From contig JACRPT010000135.1 in NCBI GenBank assembly GCA_016223045.1, forward strand, positions 1 through 54,659: a stretch of 54,659 nucleotides of DNA, written 5' to 3'. Under the pieces are notes generated by a model, which did not search any database, was not told where the DNA came from, and worked only from the letters and a program-made list of their open reading frames with translations. Source of the stretch: Candidatus Eiseniibacteriota bacterium. GTDB taxonomy: Bacteria; Eisenbacteria; RBG-16-71-46. Positions 28,802-37,815 of this stretch are shown piece by piece. Position numbers and translations under genes: made by a program. Each line of letters starts with the position of its first letter. Positions within the stretch are counted from its first letter, which is position 1.

Positions 28802-29905
28802 GTGCATGCCGCCAGCCAGCTGGAGCCGCGCACCACCGGGGTCTTCCAGAGCCTCTCCCGGGCGATCGGCAACTCGCCGCTCCTCGCCATCACCTGCCAG
28901 TCGAGGGGCGAGCGCCGGACCATCTACGCCAAGTCCGAGCCCCAGAACCTGACCGGCAGCATCAAGGACCGGATGGCGCTCCATATCCTGGAGCGGGCGT
29001 ACGCGAGCGGCGCGATCCGGCCGGGCGACACCATCGCCGAGGCCACCAGCGGCAACACCGGCATCGCGTTCGCCGCCATCGGCCGCGCGCTGGGGCACCC
29101 GGTGACCATCTTCATGCCCGACTGGCTGAGCCGCGAGCGCATGGACCTGATGCGCGGCTTCGGCGCGCAGGTCGTCCCGGTCTCCCGCGAGCAGGGCGGG
29201 TTCATGGGGTGCATCCGCATGGCGGAGGAGCTGGCGTCGCGGAACCCGCGCGTGTTCCTGCCGCGGCAGTTCTCCAACCCGGCGAACGTCGAAGCCCACG
29301 AGCGCACCACCGGCCCCGAGATCTGGTGGCAGCTGCGACTCAACGGCATCACGCCGGACGCGTTCGTGGCGGGCGTCGGAACCGGCGGCACGGTGATGGG
29401 CGTCGGGCGCTGCCTGCGGGCGCAGCGGCCCGGGGTGAAGATCCACCCGCTGGAGCCGGCCGAGTCGCCGACCCTCTCGACCGGCCACAAGCGCGGCGAG
29501 CACCGCATCCAGGGCATCTCGGACGAGTTCATCCCCGCCATCGTGGACCTCGCGGCGCTCGACCAGGTGGTGAGCGTGCACGACGGCGACGCCATCCTGA
29601 TGGCACAGGCGCTGGCCGCGAAGCTCGGCCTCGGGGTCGGCATCTCCTCGGGCGCGAACTTCCTCGGCGCGCTCCAGGTGCAGGACGCGCTGGGGCCGGG
29701 CGCCGTAGTGGTGACCGTGTTCTCGGACGACAACAAGAAGTACCTCAGCACCGCGCTGCTGGGAGACGAACCCGTCCGCGCCGGCTACCTCACGCCCGGA
29801 GTGGAGCTGCTGGGCTACGAAGTGCTGAAGCGGGTCTGTACCACCTGCTGCGAACCCTACGCGTGCAGCGCGTGGCCGCCCGGAGACACGGCGCCTGCCT
29901 CCTGA
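28802..29905 (+). CDS. cysteine synthase / cystathionine beta-synthase-like PLP enzyme with a Cys-rich tail
   Basis: The 367-residue fold-type II PLP enzyme of the CysK group has the PLP lysine in [11 protein letters not shown], the substrate loop [12 protein letters not shown], phosphate loop [22 protein letters not shown], and [12 protein letters not shown]. It would replace a beta-substituent of serine or diaminopropionate, or do the reverse. Unusually it ends in a cysteine cluster, [13 protein letters not shown], absent from ordinary CysK, which may bind metal. GTG at 28802 follows GGAGG by 8 bases. It lies in front of carbamate kinase in the purine-type locus, so sulfur assimilation need not be its job. 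Confidence 0.85.
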   Translation: MHAASQLEPRTTGVFQSLSRAIGNSPLLAITCQSRGERRTIYAKSEPQNLTGSIKDRMALHILERAYASGAIRPGDTIAEATSGNTGIAFAAIGRALGHPVTIFMPDWLSRERMDLMRGFGAQVVPVSREQGGFMGCIRMAEELASRNPRVFLPRQFSNPANVEAHERTTGPEIWWQLRLNGITPDAFVAGVGTGGTVMGVGRCLRAQRPGVKIHPLEPAESPTLSTGHKRGEHRIQGISDEFIPAIVDLAALDQVVSVHDGDAILMAQALAAKLGLGVGISSGANFLGALQVQDALGPGAVVVTVFSDDNKKYLSTALLGDEPVRAGYLTPGVELLGYEVLKRVCTTCCEPYACSAWPPGDTAPAS

Positions 29906-29987
29906 GCCGGGCGCGGGTCCTCGTCACGCGCTGCACGCGATGGTCCGATGGTCCCCGCCCCGCTCGCTTGTGGGTGTCCCTCCCGCC

Positions 29988-29996
29988 TGCTAGAAA
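29988..29996 (+). promoter_or_regulatory. extended -10 candidate before carbamate kinase
   Basis: CTGCTAGAAA ends ten bases before the ATG at 30006, so transcription would begin about three bases before the start codon, a nearly leaderless message. It shares TGCTAG with the other candidates. Confidence 0.3.
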
Positions 29997-30005
29997 TGAG
30001 CCCCT

Positions 30006-30971
30006 ATGGCCGATGTCCCACGGGGTCACCGCCTGCCCATCGTCGTGGCGATGGGCGGCAACTCGCTGCTCGATCCCAGGCTCCCGCCCACCGTCGAGAA
30101 CCAGTTCGCGGTCACCGCGCGCGCGGCCGTGCCGATCGCCGACCTGATCGCGCGCGGCGCGCACCTGGTGCTCACCCACGGCAACGGCCCGCAGATCGGC
30201 TTCATGCAGCTCCGGGTCGAGATCTCGCGCCAGTCGGTGCACGAGGTGCCGCTCGACTCGCTGGTGGCCGACTCGCAGGGAGCGCTCGGCTACATGATCC
30301 AGCGCGCGCTGCGTGACGAGCTGCGCCGCCGCGGCCTGCCGTCCGAGGTCGCCACGGTGGTGACCGAGGTCGAGGTGGACCCCGACGACCGCGCCTTCGC
30401 CGAGCCCACCAAGCCGATCGGCAAGTTCTATGGCGCCGAGGAGGCCGCGGTGCTGCAGCGCGAGCACGGCTGGGAGATGGTCGAGGACTCGCACCGCGGC
30501 TGGCGCCGCGTGGTGCCCTCGCCCGCGCCGAAGGACATCGTCCAGTTCGGCATCATCCGTCGCCTGGTGGACGCGGGCGTCACGGTGATCGCCTGCGGCG
30601 GCGGCGGCATCCCGGTGATGCGCGACGGCCGCGGCAACACGCGCGGGCTCGAGGCGGTCGTGGACAAGGACCGTGCGAGCGCGCTGCTCGCGGTGCGCCT
30701 GGGCGCGCGGCGCATGTTCGTCACCACCGCGGTGGACGCGATCTACCGCGACTACCTGACCGAGAAGCGCACCGCGCTGCGCGAGACCACCATCGCCGAG
30801 CTGCGCGCGCTGGAGGCCGGGCGGCACTTCCCGCCCGGCAGCATGGGCCCCAAGGTCGAAGCCGCGATCTACTTCCTCGAGCGCGGCGGAGAAGAAGTCG
30901 TCATCTGCCACCCCGAGGCGCTGGCCGAGGCGTACGACGGCCGCGCCGGCACCCGCATCCGCAAGGAGTGA
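30006..30971 (+). CDS. arcC: carbamate kinase
   Basis: The 321-residue amino acid kinase family enzyme converts carbamoyl phosphate and ADP to ATP, CO2 and ammonia. Motifs: VVAMGGNSLL, VLTHGNGPQIGF, DSLVADSQGALGYMIQRAL, EPTKPIGKFY, RRVVPSPAPKDIVQ, VIACGGGGIPV, EAVVDKDRASALLA, and GSMGPKVEAAI. It is the ATP-yielding step of the ygeW/ygeY-type pathway (YqeA in E. coli). It lies two bases upstream of the carbamoyltransferase gene, which would supply its carbamoyl phosphate. Confidence 0.95.
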   Translation: MADVPRGHRLPIVVAMGGNSLLDPRLPPTVENQFAVTARAAVPIADLIARGAHLVLTHGNGPQIGFMQLRVEISRQSVHEVPLDSLVADSQGALGYMIQRALRDELRRRGLPSEVATVVTEVEVDPDDRAFAEPTKPIGKFYGAEEAAVLQREHGWEMVEDSHRGWRRVVPSPAPKDIVQFGIIRRLVDAGVTVIACGGGGIPVMRDGRGNTRGLEAVVDKDRASALLAVRLGARRMFVTTAVDAIYRDYLTEKRTALRETTIAELRALEAGRHFPPGSMGPKVEAAIYFLERGGEEVVICHPEALAEAYDGRAGTRIRKE

Positions 30972-30973
30972 CC

Positions 30974-32116
30974 ATGGACCCGACCTCCACCCTCGCCGCC
31001 CTCGACCCGGACATCCTGCGCGGTCTCCATGGCCGCAGCCTGCTGCTCACGCGCGACTGGACGACGCCCGAGATCGATACGCTGCTGGCGGTGGCGTCGC
31101 GCCTCGAGGCCGCGGACCGCGCGGGCCGGCCGCTCGACCTGCTGCGCAACGAGCTGGGCTACGCGCTGTTCTTCGACAACTCGACGCGCACCAGGTCGGC
31201 GTGGGCCGGCGGCTGCGCGCGGCTCGGCATGCACCCGGTGATCGTGGACGGCAGCTCGACCCAGGTCGAGCACGGCGAGACCGCGACCGAGACCGGCGCG
31301 ATGCTCGGCATGAACGCGCACGCGCTCGGCATCCGCCACGACCTGATCCTGGGCGAGGGCAACCGGTTCATGCGCGAGGTCAAGCGCGGCATCGACGACT
31401 ACCTCGCCGCCACCGGCGACGCACGCAAGGTGCCGGTCGTGAACCTGCAATGCGACGTGGACCACCCGACCCAGACGCTCGCGGACCTGATGTGGCTGCG
31501 CGAGCGCTTCCCCGAAGGGCTCAAGGGCCGGAAGATCGCGGTGAGCTGGGCCTACTCGCCGAGCTACGCCAAGCCGCTCTCGGTGCCGCAGGGGCTGGCG
31601 ATGCTGCTCACGCGCTTCGGCGCGCACGTCACGCTCGCGCACCCGGAGGGCTACCGCCTGATGGAGGACACGCTCGAATCCGCCCGCGCCGCGGCCCGTG
31701 TCTCGGGCGGCAGCTTCACCGAGGCGTCCGCGATGGACGACGCGTTCGCGGGCGCCGACGCCGTGTACCCGAAGAGCTGGGGCCCCTACGACCTGATGCT
31801 GGAGCGGGTGGCCGCGAACCGCGCGCGCGACAAGGCGAAGATGGCCGAGATCGAGGCCCGGGCGCTGGCGCGAAACGCGGCGCACCGCGACTGGATCTGC
31901 GACGAGCGGCGCATGGCGCTGACCCGGGGCGGCGACGCGCTCTACCTGCACTGCCTGCCCGCCGACATCGGCGCCGAGGTCGCGCCCGCGGTGATGGAGC
32001 GCCACCGGGTGAACGTGGCGCGCGAAGCCAACAAGAAGGTCCACGTCATCATGGCGCTGCTGGCCGTGGCCAAGGTTCCCGACCTCGCCCACCGCCTCGA
32101 GGGGCTCGCCCGATGA
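30974..32116 (+). CDS. ygeW: YgeW-type knotted carbamoyltransferase
   Basis: The 380-residue transcarbamoylase has a carbamoyl-phosphate site in FFDNSTRTRSAW, the second motif HPTQTLADLMWL, and the C-terminal HCLPADIG. Inserts around ALGIRHDLILGEGNRFMREV and the Ser/Tyr-rich WAYSPSYAKPLSVPQG match YgeW rather than ornithine or aspartate transcarbamoylase. YgeW is a trimeric enzyme of the selenium-linked purine catabolism set; its natural carbamoyl acceptor is a proposed ureido compound. ATG at 30974 has AAGGAG upstream. The stop overlaps the ATG of ygeY. Confidence 0.93.
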   Translation: MDPTSTLAALDPDILRGLHGRSLLLTRDWTTPEIDTLLAVASRLEAADRAGRPLDLLRNELGYALFFDNSTRTRSAWAGGCARLGMHPVIVDGSSTQVEHGETATETGAMLGMNAHALGIRHDLILGEGNRFMREVKRGIDDYLAATGDARKVPVVNLQCDVDHPTQTLADLMWLRERFPEGLKGRKIAVSWAYSPSYAKPLSVPQGLAMLLTRFGAHVTLAHPEGYRLMEDTLESARAAARVSGGSFTEASAMDDAFAGADAVYPKSWGPYDLMLERVAANRARDKAKMAEIEARALARNAAHRDWICDERRMALTRGGDALYLHCLPADIGAEVAPAVMERHRVNVAREANKKVHVIMALLAVAKVPDLAHRLEGLAR

Positions 32117-33663
32117 AGGAAGCCGCGCTCCCGGCGCTCGACGCGAAGATCGCCGCGCTCGCCGCACGCTACCTGCCGCTCGCCGTCTCCATCCTCGAGG
32201 AGGCGATCCGCATCCCGGCGGATTTCGTGGACCGCCCGGCCGACCAGGGCGGCGATCCCCGGTGCGGGACCAGCAACCACGAGGGCCCGCGCATCGAGTA
32301 CCTGAGGCGCACCCTCCTCGAGATCGGCGCGGCGAGGAGTCCCGACGACGTCGGGTTCGACGCGTTCGGGAACCTGGAGTGGCGGCTCGAGGACCCCGCC
32401 GGCGGCATCCCGCGCGCCGAGAAGAAGGTCATCTACCTGGACGGGCACTGCGACACGGTGAAGCCGCTGCGCGAGGTGTGGCGCGCGAAGACCGGCGGCC
32501 TCGACCCGTTCCTCGGGCTGGTGGACCCGGCGAAGCTCGACCGCGCGTTCCTGCGCCGCGAGCTCGGCTACCTGCCGCCCGACGACGAATGGCGGCACCT
32601 GGTGTTCGGGCGCGGCTCGGCCGACCAGCTGGGCGGCGTGGTGTCGCAGATCGTGGCCTCGAAGATCCTGCTGGAGCTGATGCCGGAGGGCGCGCTGCGC
32701 GGCGTCGTCGTGCGCGGCTACGCCACCGTCGCCGAGGAGGACAACGACGGCGGCGGGCCGCTCTACATCACGCGCAGGCTCCTGCCCGGCGCGCCGCCCG
32801 AGATGATCCCCGACGTCGTCATCCTCACCGACTCCAGCGGCGATTCGAAGAAGGGCGCGCTCGGCATCTACCGCGGCCAGCGCGGCCGCATGCAGATCGA
32901 GGTCGGGGTCACCGGACGCTCCTGCCACGGCTCGATGCCGTGGGAAGGCCTGAACCCGCTCGAGCACGGCGGCGCCATCCTCGCCGAGGCGGCGCGGAGG
33001 TACGAGCGGCGCGAGGGCTTCGCCGACCACCCCTTCCTCGGCCACGGCACGCGCACCGCGTCGTGGGCCGCGCTCGAGACGCCGAGCGACTGCGCCGTGC
33101 CCGACCGCTTCACCTTCCGCTTCGACCGCCGCCTCACCGTGGGCGAGACGCCCGAGCAGGCGGTGAAGGACATCGAGACGCTCGAGTCGGTGCGCGCCGC
33201 GCGCGCCGCGGGCCTCGCGGTCGCGGTCGGCGTGCCGACCTACGAGGAGCCGACCTGGCGCGGCTACGTGCCGGGCAACCCGCAGATCTACCTGGGCTGG
33301 GTCACGCCCGAGGAGCATCCCGCGATCCGGGCCGCGGTCGCGGCCTACCGCGCGGTGGTGACCCCGCACGTCGCCGAGCAGAACGAGCAGGGCGGGTCGC
33401 TCCGGCGCGAGCCGCGCGTGGACCGCTGGGTGTTCTCGACCGACGGCGTGGGCTTCCCGGTCCCAGCCTTCGACACCTCGATCGCGGTGCCGGAGCGCAA
33501 GCGCTGGGTGGTCTCCGGCGCGTTCAAGCACCCGGCGATGTTCGGCTTCGGCACCGGGCTCGAGCAGAACACGCACAAGATCGGCGAGTGCCTGGACACG
33601 CGCGAGCTGCAGCACGCAATCGCTTTCATCGCGAGATTCCCGAGCGCGTTCGCGGGTAGGTAG
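32113..33663 (+). CDS. ygeY: YgeY-type selenium-metabolism-linked M20 hydrolase
   Basis: The 516-residue M20 family metallohydrolase has metal ligands in YLDGHCDTVKP (His/Asp), the catalytic pair in VAEEDNDGGG, and later DSSGDSKKGALGIYRGQRG, the dimerisation lid VTGRSCHGSMPWEGLNP, and the C-terminal His in GLEQNTHKIGE. It is longer than the roughly 400-residue E. coli YgeY because of an insert around KTGGLDPFLGLVDPAKLDRAF. It probably hydrolyses an amide or ureido bond of a purine-derived intermediate. It is coupled to ygeW by ATGA. Confidence 0.92.
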   Translation: MKEAALPALDAKIAALAARYLPLAVSILEEAIRIPADFVDRPADQGGDPRCGTSNHEGPRIEYLRRTLLEIGAARSPDDVGFDAFGNLEWRLEDPAGGIPRAEKKVIYLDGHCDTVKPLREVWRAKTGGLDPFLGLVDPAKLDRAFLRRELGYLPPDDEWRHLVFGRGSADQLGGVVSQIVASKILLELMPEGALRGVVVRGYATVAEEDNDGGGPLYITRRLLPGAPPEMIPDVVILTDSSGDSKKGALGIYRGQRGRMQIEVGVTGRSCHGSMPWEGLNPLEHGGAILAEAARRYERREGFADHPFLGHGTRTASWAALETPSDCAVPDRFTFRFDRRLTVGETPEQAVKDIETLESVRAARAAGLAVAVGVPTYEEPTWRGYVPGNPQIYLGWVTPEEHPAIRAAVAAYRAVVTPHVAEQNEQGGSLRREPRVDRWVFSTDGVGFPVPAFDTSIAVPERKRWVVSGAFKHPAMFGFGTGLEQNTHKIGECLDTRELQHAIAFIARFPSAFAGR

Positions 33664-33711
33664 CGGGGAGCGCCGCGGCACGCCGGCGCGCCACCCGGGC
33701 GCAGGCGCAGC

Positions 33712-34298
33712 ATGGGAGTGCGGGGGAAACGATCGCCACCCGACGCAGGTTCCTGGCGCTGATCGGCCTCGCCGCCGTCGCGGCGGGTGCAGGCGCGGCC
33801 TGGATGCGCCGCGGCGCGCTCGCCCGCTGGCTGTTCTCCGCCTCGCTCTCCCCCGCGCGACCGGGGCCGCTGCGTGACTCGACCGCCGATGTCCTGCGCG
33901 CCGCCGTGCTCGCCCTGCTCGAGGGCCGGGTCGAGCCCGCGCACTACATGGAAGCCTTCCGCTGGCGCGCGGCGCACGTCCCCGGCGCGCGCGCTCTCTA
34001 CCAGCGCTTCGAGGCCGCCGTGGACCGCGCGGCGCGGCGGGCCGGGCAGCCCGGCTTCCGCGGCGCGCCGCGCCCGCGCCAGCAGCGCATCCTCCGCTCG
34101 ATGATGCCGGCGCGGGGCCTGACGCGCATCCGCCGCGCGCTGATGGCGCGCGACGAGGCCCGCTACGCGCGGCACATCGTGCGCGAGGTGTTCCGCAAGT
34201 TCGCGGCGACCGACGCCTGGATCCTCGCCGGCTACGACGCGTGGCCGGGCCTGCCGCGCGCCATCGCGCATCCCGGGCCGGGGGCGCCCTGGTCATGA
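33712..34298 (+). CDS. Tat-exported small subunit of a GMC dehydrogenase, start frameshifted in a G run
   Basis: About 188 residues resemble the gamma (subunit 3) chaperone-like subunit of gluconate/glucose dehydrogenases, which carries the Tat signal for the catalytic partner. In the frame ending at 34298 the sequence TRRRFLALIGLAAVAAGAGA is an ideal Tat signal, but that frame has no ATG, GTG or TTG before it. An ATG at 33712 is one frame off. Adding one G to the five-G run at 33722-33726 would give MGVRGETIATRRRFL, a proper start. A later in-frame ATG (33804) would lack the signal. The stop overlaps the GMC oxidoreductase ATG. Confidence 0.65.
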
Positions 34299-35863
34299 GC
34301 GGCCGCGTCGCCATCGTGGGCTCGGGCATGATCGGCTCGACCCTGGCGTTCGAGCTGACGCGCCGCGGCCACGAGGTGACGGTGTTCGAGAAGGGGCCGG
34401 ACTACCCGTACCCGCACGAGACGCCGTTCCTCGAGTCCATCAACTACCAGTTCACGAGCCCCGCCTACTCCCTCCCCGCCGACCTCCTGAAGACGACCTC
34501 GAGCGGGAGCTACACCCGCGATTGGAGCCGCGAGAGCGTGATGCGGGTGGGCGGCAGCGGCACCGCGTGGACCGGGCTCGCGATGCGCATGGCTCCGGAC
34601 GATTTCAGGACGCGCAGCCGCTACGGGTTCGGGGACGACTGGCCGGTGGGCTACGACGAGCTCGAGCCCTGGATGTGCCGCGCGGAGGCGCAGCTCGGGG
34701 TCTCGGGCACCGACGACGACAACCCGTGGGCCCCGCCGCGCTCGCGTCCCTATCCGCTGCCGCCGTTCGAGCTGACTGCGGACGACGCACTGCTCGGCGG
34801 ACGGCTGGCGCGTGACGGCATCCACATGCACACGACGCCGCAGGCGCGCACGCGGCTCGACTACGGGGACCGTCCGGGCTGCATGAACTACGGCGAGTGC
34901 CAGGTGTGTCCCATCGGCTCGCGCTACTCGCCCACCCATCACCTGCGCCGCGCGCTCGCCACCGGGCGCTGCCGGCTCTTCACCCGCGCTACGGTGCGCC
35001 GCGTCGTGACCGACGCCGCCGGGCGCGCGCGGGCGGTGCTCTGGCGCCCGAACCGCGAGCACGCCGACCGCGAGCACGCCGCGGACGTCGTCATCGTCGC
35101 CACCGCGGCGTTCGAGTCGGCGCGGCTGCTGCTGCTGTCGAAGGACGCGCGGCACCCCGACGGGCTCGGGAACTCGGGCGGTCACGTCGGCCGGCACCTG
35201 GTCTTCCACCACCTGTGGGGCGGCCACATGCACTACCGCGAGCAACTGTTCTCCGGGAAGGTCGGCTTCTGGACCGGGCAGAGCGCGCAGTTCTGCGACC
35301 CGCCCACGCGCTGCCGCCACGGCGGCGTGAAGATCGAGCTGCCCGCGCGGCCCTCGTACGAGCACCGGCAGGCCGCCGGCGAGGCGACCAGCCTCGCCGA
35401 GGCGATGGCGCACTTCCTGCCGACGCGGCACTGCCGCCTGGTGGTGATGCACGCCGAGTCGGCGCCCTCGCCGGGCAAGCGCGTCACGCTCTCGAAGGAG
35501 ACCGACCGCTTCGGCGACCCGGTGGCGCACGTGCGCTACGATTCCGACGACTTCGACCGGCGCACCCACGAGTACGGCCGCCAGCTCTACGAGCGGGTCG
35601 CGAAGGCCACCGGCGCGGTCGAGTGGGACTTCGGCGGGCTCGACGACTTCTCCACCTTCGCCCATCACATGGGCACCTGCCGCATGGGAACGGGCCCCGC
35701 CGACAGCGTGGTGGATCCCTTCGGCGCGGTGCACGACACGCCCGGGCTGTTCGCCATCGGCCTCGGCGGCTTCGTCGGCTCGGGCGGCGCCGTGAACCCG
35801 ACGCTCACCGCCGTGGCGCTCGCGCTGCGCTCGGCGGAACTCATCGCCGAGCGGCTGGGCTGA
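34295..35863 (+). CDS. GMC-family FAD dehydrogenase with an Fe-S type cysteine motif
   Basis: The 522-residue flavoprotein has the FAD fold VAIVGSGMIGSTLAFELTRRG at the N-terminus, the GMC loop RVGGSGTAWTGLAMR, and C-terminal HHMGTCRMG (catalytic His) and NPTLTAVALALR. A cluster CMNYGECQVCPIGSRYSP near residue 200 resembles the 3Fe-4S ligand segment of FAD-dependent glucose dehydrogenases. No signal peptide is present; it probably rides out with the Tat-tagged small subunit upstream. It would oxidise a sugar, polyol or hydroxy-acid and pass electrons to the adjacent cytochrome. Confidence 0.88.
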   Translation: MSGRVAIVGSGMIGSTLAFELTRRGHEVTVFEKGPDYPYPHETPFLESINYQFTSPAYSLPADLLKTTSSGSYTRDWSRESVMRVGGSGTAWTGLAMRMAPDDFRTRSRYGFGDDWPVGYDELEPWMCRAEAQLGVSGTDDDNPWAPPRSRPYPLPPFELTADDALLGGRLARDGIHMHTTPQARTRLDYGDRPGCMNYGECQVCPIGSRYSPTHHLRRALATGRCRLFTRATVRRVVTDAAGRARAVLWRPNREHADREHAADVVIVATAAFESARLLLLSKDARHPDGLGNSGGHVGRHLVFHHLWGGHMHYREQLFSGKVGFWTGQSAQFCDPPTRCRHGGVKIELPARPSYEHRQAAGEATSLAEAMAHFLPTRHCRLVVMHAESAPSPGKRVTLSKETDRFGDPVAHVRYDSDDFDRRTHEYGRQLYERVAKATGAVEWDFGGLDDFSTFAHHMGTCRMGTGPADSVVDPFGAVHDTPGLFAIGLGGFVGSGGAVNPTLTAVALALRSAELIAERLG

Positions 35864-37693
35864 GTGACGGGGGCGCGCGGCATGGGGTGGCGGCACGGCG
35901 GCGCACGGCGCGTGGCGATCGCCGCGACGCTGTGCATCGCGATCGCGCCGGCCGCCGCATCGCCGGGATCGAGCGCGGCAGCTGCTCCGGCGCGGCAGAC
36001 CGCGAGCGCGCTGCCAGCGACGCGAGCGGGCGACGCGACGGCGCTCCAACCCCGCGCCGTCCTCCTGGTCTCGAGATCCCCCGAATTCCGCCTCCCCACC
36101 CGCCACATCAAGTTCGGCGCGAGCGAGACGGACAGCTGCCTCAAGTGCCACGGCATGCCGAACTTCGTGGTGCGCGACTCGGCGACCCGCGCGCTCCTCC
36201 ATCTCACCGTCGCCGGCCCCGCGTTCCGCAGCTCCGCGCACGGGAAGCTGGCGTGCACCCAGTGCCATGGCGACATCCGCGCCTTCCCGCACGAGTTCAA
36301 GGCCGCGCGGCCGAAGGTGAGCTGCGACGCCGACTGCCACGCGCGCGACGCGAAGGGGCGGCCGATCCGCCACGATCGTTCGGTCGCCGACTATCGCGTG
36401 AGCGCGCATCGCAAGGGGCTGACCGGCGAGACCACGGACAGTCCCGACTGCGACTACTGCCACGGCGCGGGCGACCCGCACGCGGCCGCGCGCGGCACGA
36501 AGACGCTCGCGCGGCCCGAGAAGCTGGCGCAGTGCGCGCCCTGCCACGACGACCGCGAGCGGATGTCGCGCGACCGCGTAAATCCCGACGCCGTGGCCTC
36601 CTACCGGCGGAGCTTCCACTACAAGGCGAGCCGCTTCGGCTCCTCGCGCGCCGCCGTGTGCCAGGACTGCCACACCGCCCATCGCGTGCTCGCGCCGCGC
36701 GACACGGCCTCGACGGTCTCCGCCGCCCATCTGCCCGGCACCTGCGGCCAGCAGGACTGCCACAAGGGGGCGAAGCTGAACTTCGCGATGTCCGGCGCGA
36801 ACCACCTGGCGCTGCGCGTCCGCCGCGAGCCCCTCCTCGCCGCCGAGGAGGCGTTCTTCGTGCTGCTCGGCGTCGGCATCCTGCTCGTGCTCGCGGCCGG
36901 CGTCCTCTTCGACGCGCAGCGCCGGCTACGCGCGCGGCCGATCCCCGCGGCCGCTGCCGCGCATGCCAATCCCGGGCCGCTGATCCAGCGGATGTCGCTC
37001 GCGCAGCGCATCCAGCACGGGGCGCTGGTCGCGAGCTTCATCGCGCTCGCGCTCACCGGGATCCCGTTGCGCTTCCCCGACGTCGAGCCGCTCGCGGCGC
37101 TCTACCGCGCGCTCGGCGGACTCACGGTCGCGCGCGCCGTCCACCGTGCGGCCGCGGCGGTGATGATCCTCGGTGGCCTCGCGCATCTCCTCTACGTGCT
37201 GGTGCTGCTCGCGCGCGGGCGTCTCGATGCCCGCCGGGCGTGGACCATGCTGCCGACGCGCCAGGACGCGCACGACTGGTGGGAGACCTCGATGTACTAC
37301 ATCGGACGCCGCGCGACGCTGCCGGCGTACGGGCGTCACCACTTCCGCGAGAAGCTCCACTACTTCGCGGTGCTGTGGGGCGTGCCGGTGATGGCGTTCT
37401 CGGGACTCGTGCTGTGGTTCCCGCTCACCTTCGGCAACCGGCTCCCCAACCTTGCGTTCGGCATGGCCTGGATCGCGCACAGCGACGAGGCGCTGGTGGC
37501 CGTGGCGATCGTCGTCGTGTGGCATCTGTACAACGTCCACGTCATGCCCGGGGCGTCCCAGCGATTCATGACCTGGATCGACGGGAAGATCACGCGCGAG
37601 GAGTGGGTGATGCACCACCGGCTGGAGGCCGAGAGGGCGGGCGGCGAGGGCGAGCCGCCGGGGCCGGGGCCGCAGCCGCCGAGGCGCGGCTGA
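35864..37693 (+). CDS. multihaem cytochrome c fused to a cytochrome b-type membrane domain
   Basis: The 609-residue membrane redox protein has a signal segment (IAATLCIAIAPAAA), then a periplasmic haem c region at about 85-320 with CLKCH, CTQCH, CDYCH, CAPCH and CQDCH, plus non-standard CDADCH (CX3CH) and CGQQDCH (CX4CH). A transmembrane segment (FVLLGVGILLVLAAGVLF) follows, then a four-helix b561/FdhI-like domain to about 590 with histidines in IQHGALVASFIALALTG, HRAAAAVMILGG and VAIVVVWHLYNVHV. It would move electrons between quinone and periplasmic partners such as the GMC dehydrogenase. GTG abuts the previous stop; ATG at 35882 is an alternative. Confidence 0.85.
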   Translation: MTGARGMGWRHGGARRVAIAATLCIAIAPAAASPGSSAAAAPARQTASALPATRAGDATALQPRAVLLVSRSPEFRLPTRHIKFGASETDSCLKCHGMPNFVVRDSATRALLHLTVAGPAFRSSAHGKLACTQCHGDIRAFPHEFKAARPKVSCDADCHARDAKGRPIRHDRSVADYRVSAHRKGLTGETTDSPDCDYCHGAGDPHAAARGTKTLARPEKLAQCAPCHDDRERMSRDRVNPDAVASYRRSFHYKASRFGSSRAAVCQDCHTAHRVLAPRDTASTVSAAHLPGTCGQQDCHKGAKLNFAMSGANHLALRVRREPLLAAEEAFFVLLGVGILLVLAAGVLFDAQRRLRARPIPAAAAAHANPGPLIQRMSLAQRIQHGALVASFIALALTGIPLRFPDVEPLAALYRALGGLTVARAVHRAAAAVMILGGLAHLLYVLVLLARGRLDARRAWTMLPTRQDAHDWWETSMYYIGRRATLPAYGRHHFREKLHYFAVLWGVPVMAFSGLVLWFPLTFGNRLPNLAFGMAWIAHSDEALVAVAIVVVWHLYNVHVMPGASQRFMTWIDGKITREEWVMHHRLEAERAGGEGEPPGPGPQPPRRG

Positions 37694-37815
37694 CGTCCGC
37701 CGCGGCCGCGCCGCCGATTCCCGCCTTGAGCCCGGCCACCCGGGCGGGCGATACTGATTGAGGCTCATACCCTGCCGCGTTGGCGCATGAGTCGCTGGAC
37801 CTCTGGGCGGGCGCG

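Noticed and set aside
28802-29905. Calling the CysK-like gene a housekeeping cysteine synthase
   Set aside because: The operon context and unusual cysteine tail leave the substrate open, so only the family is given.
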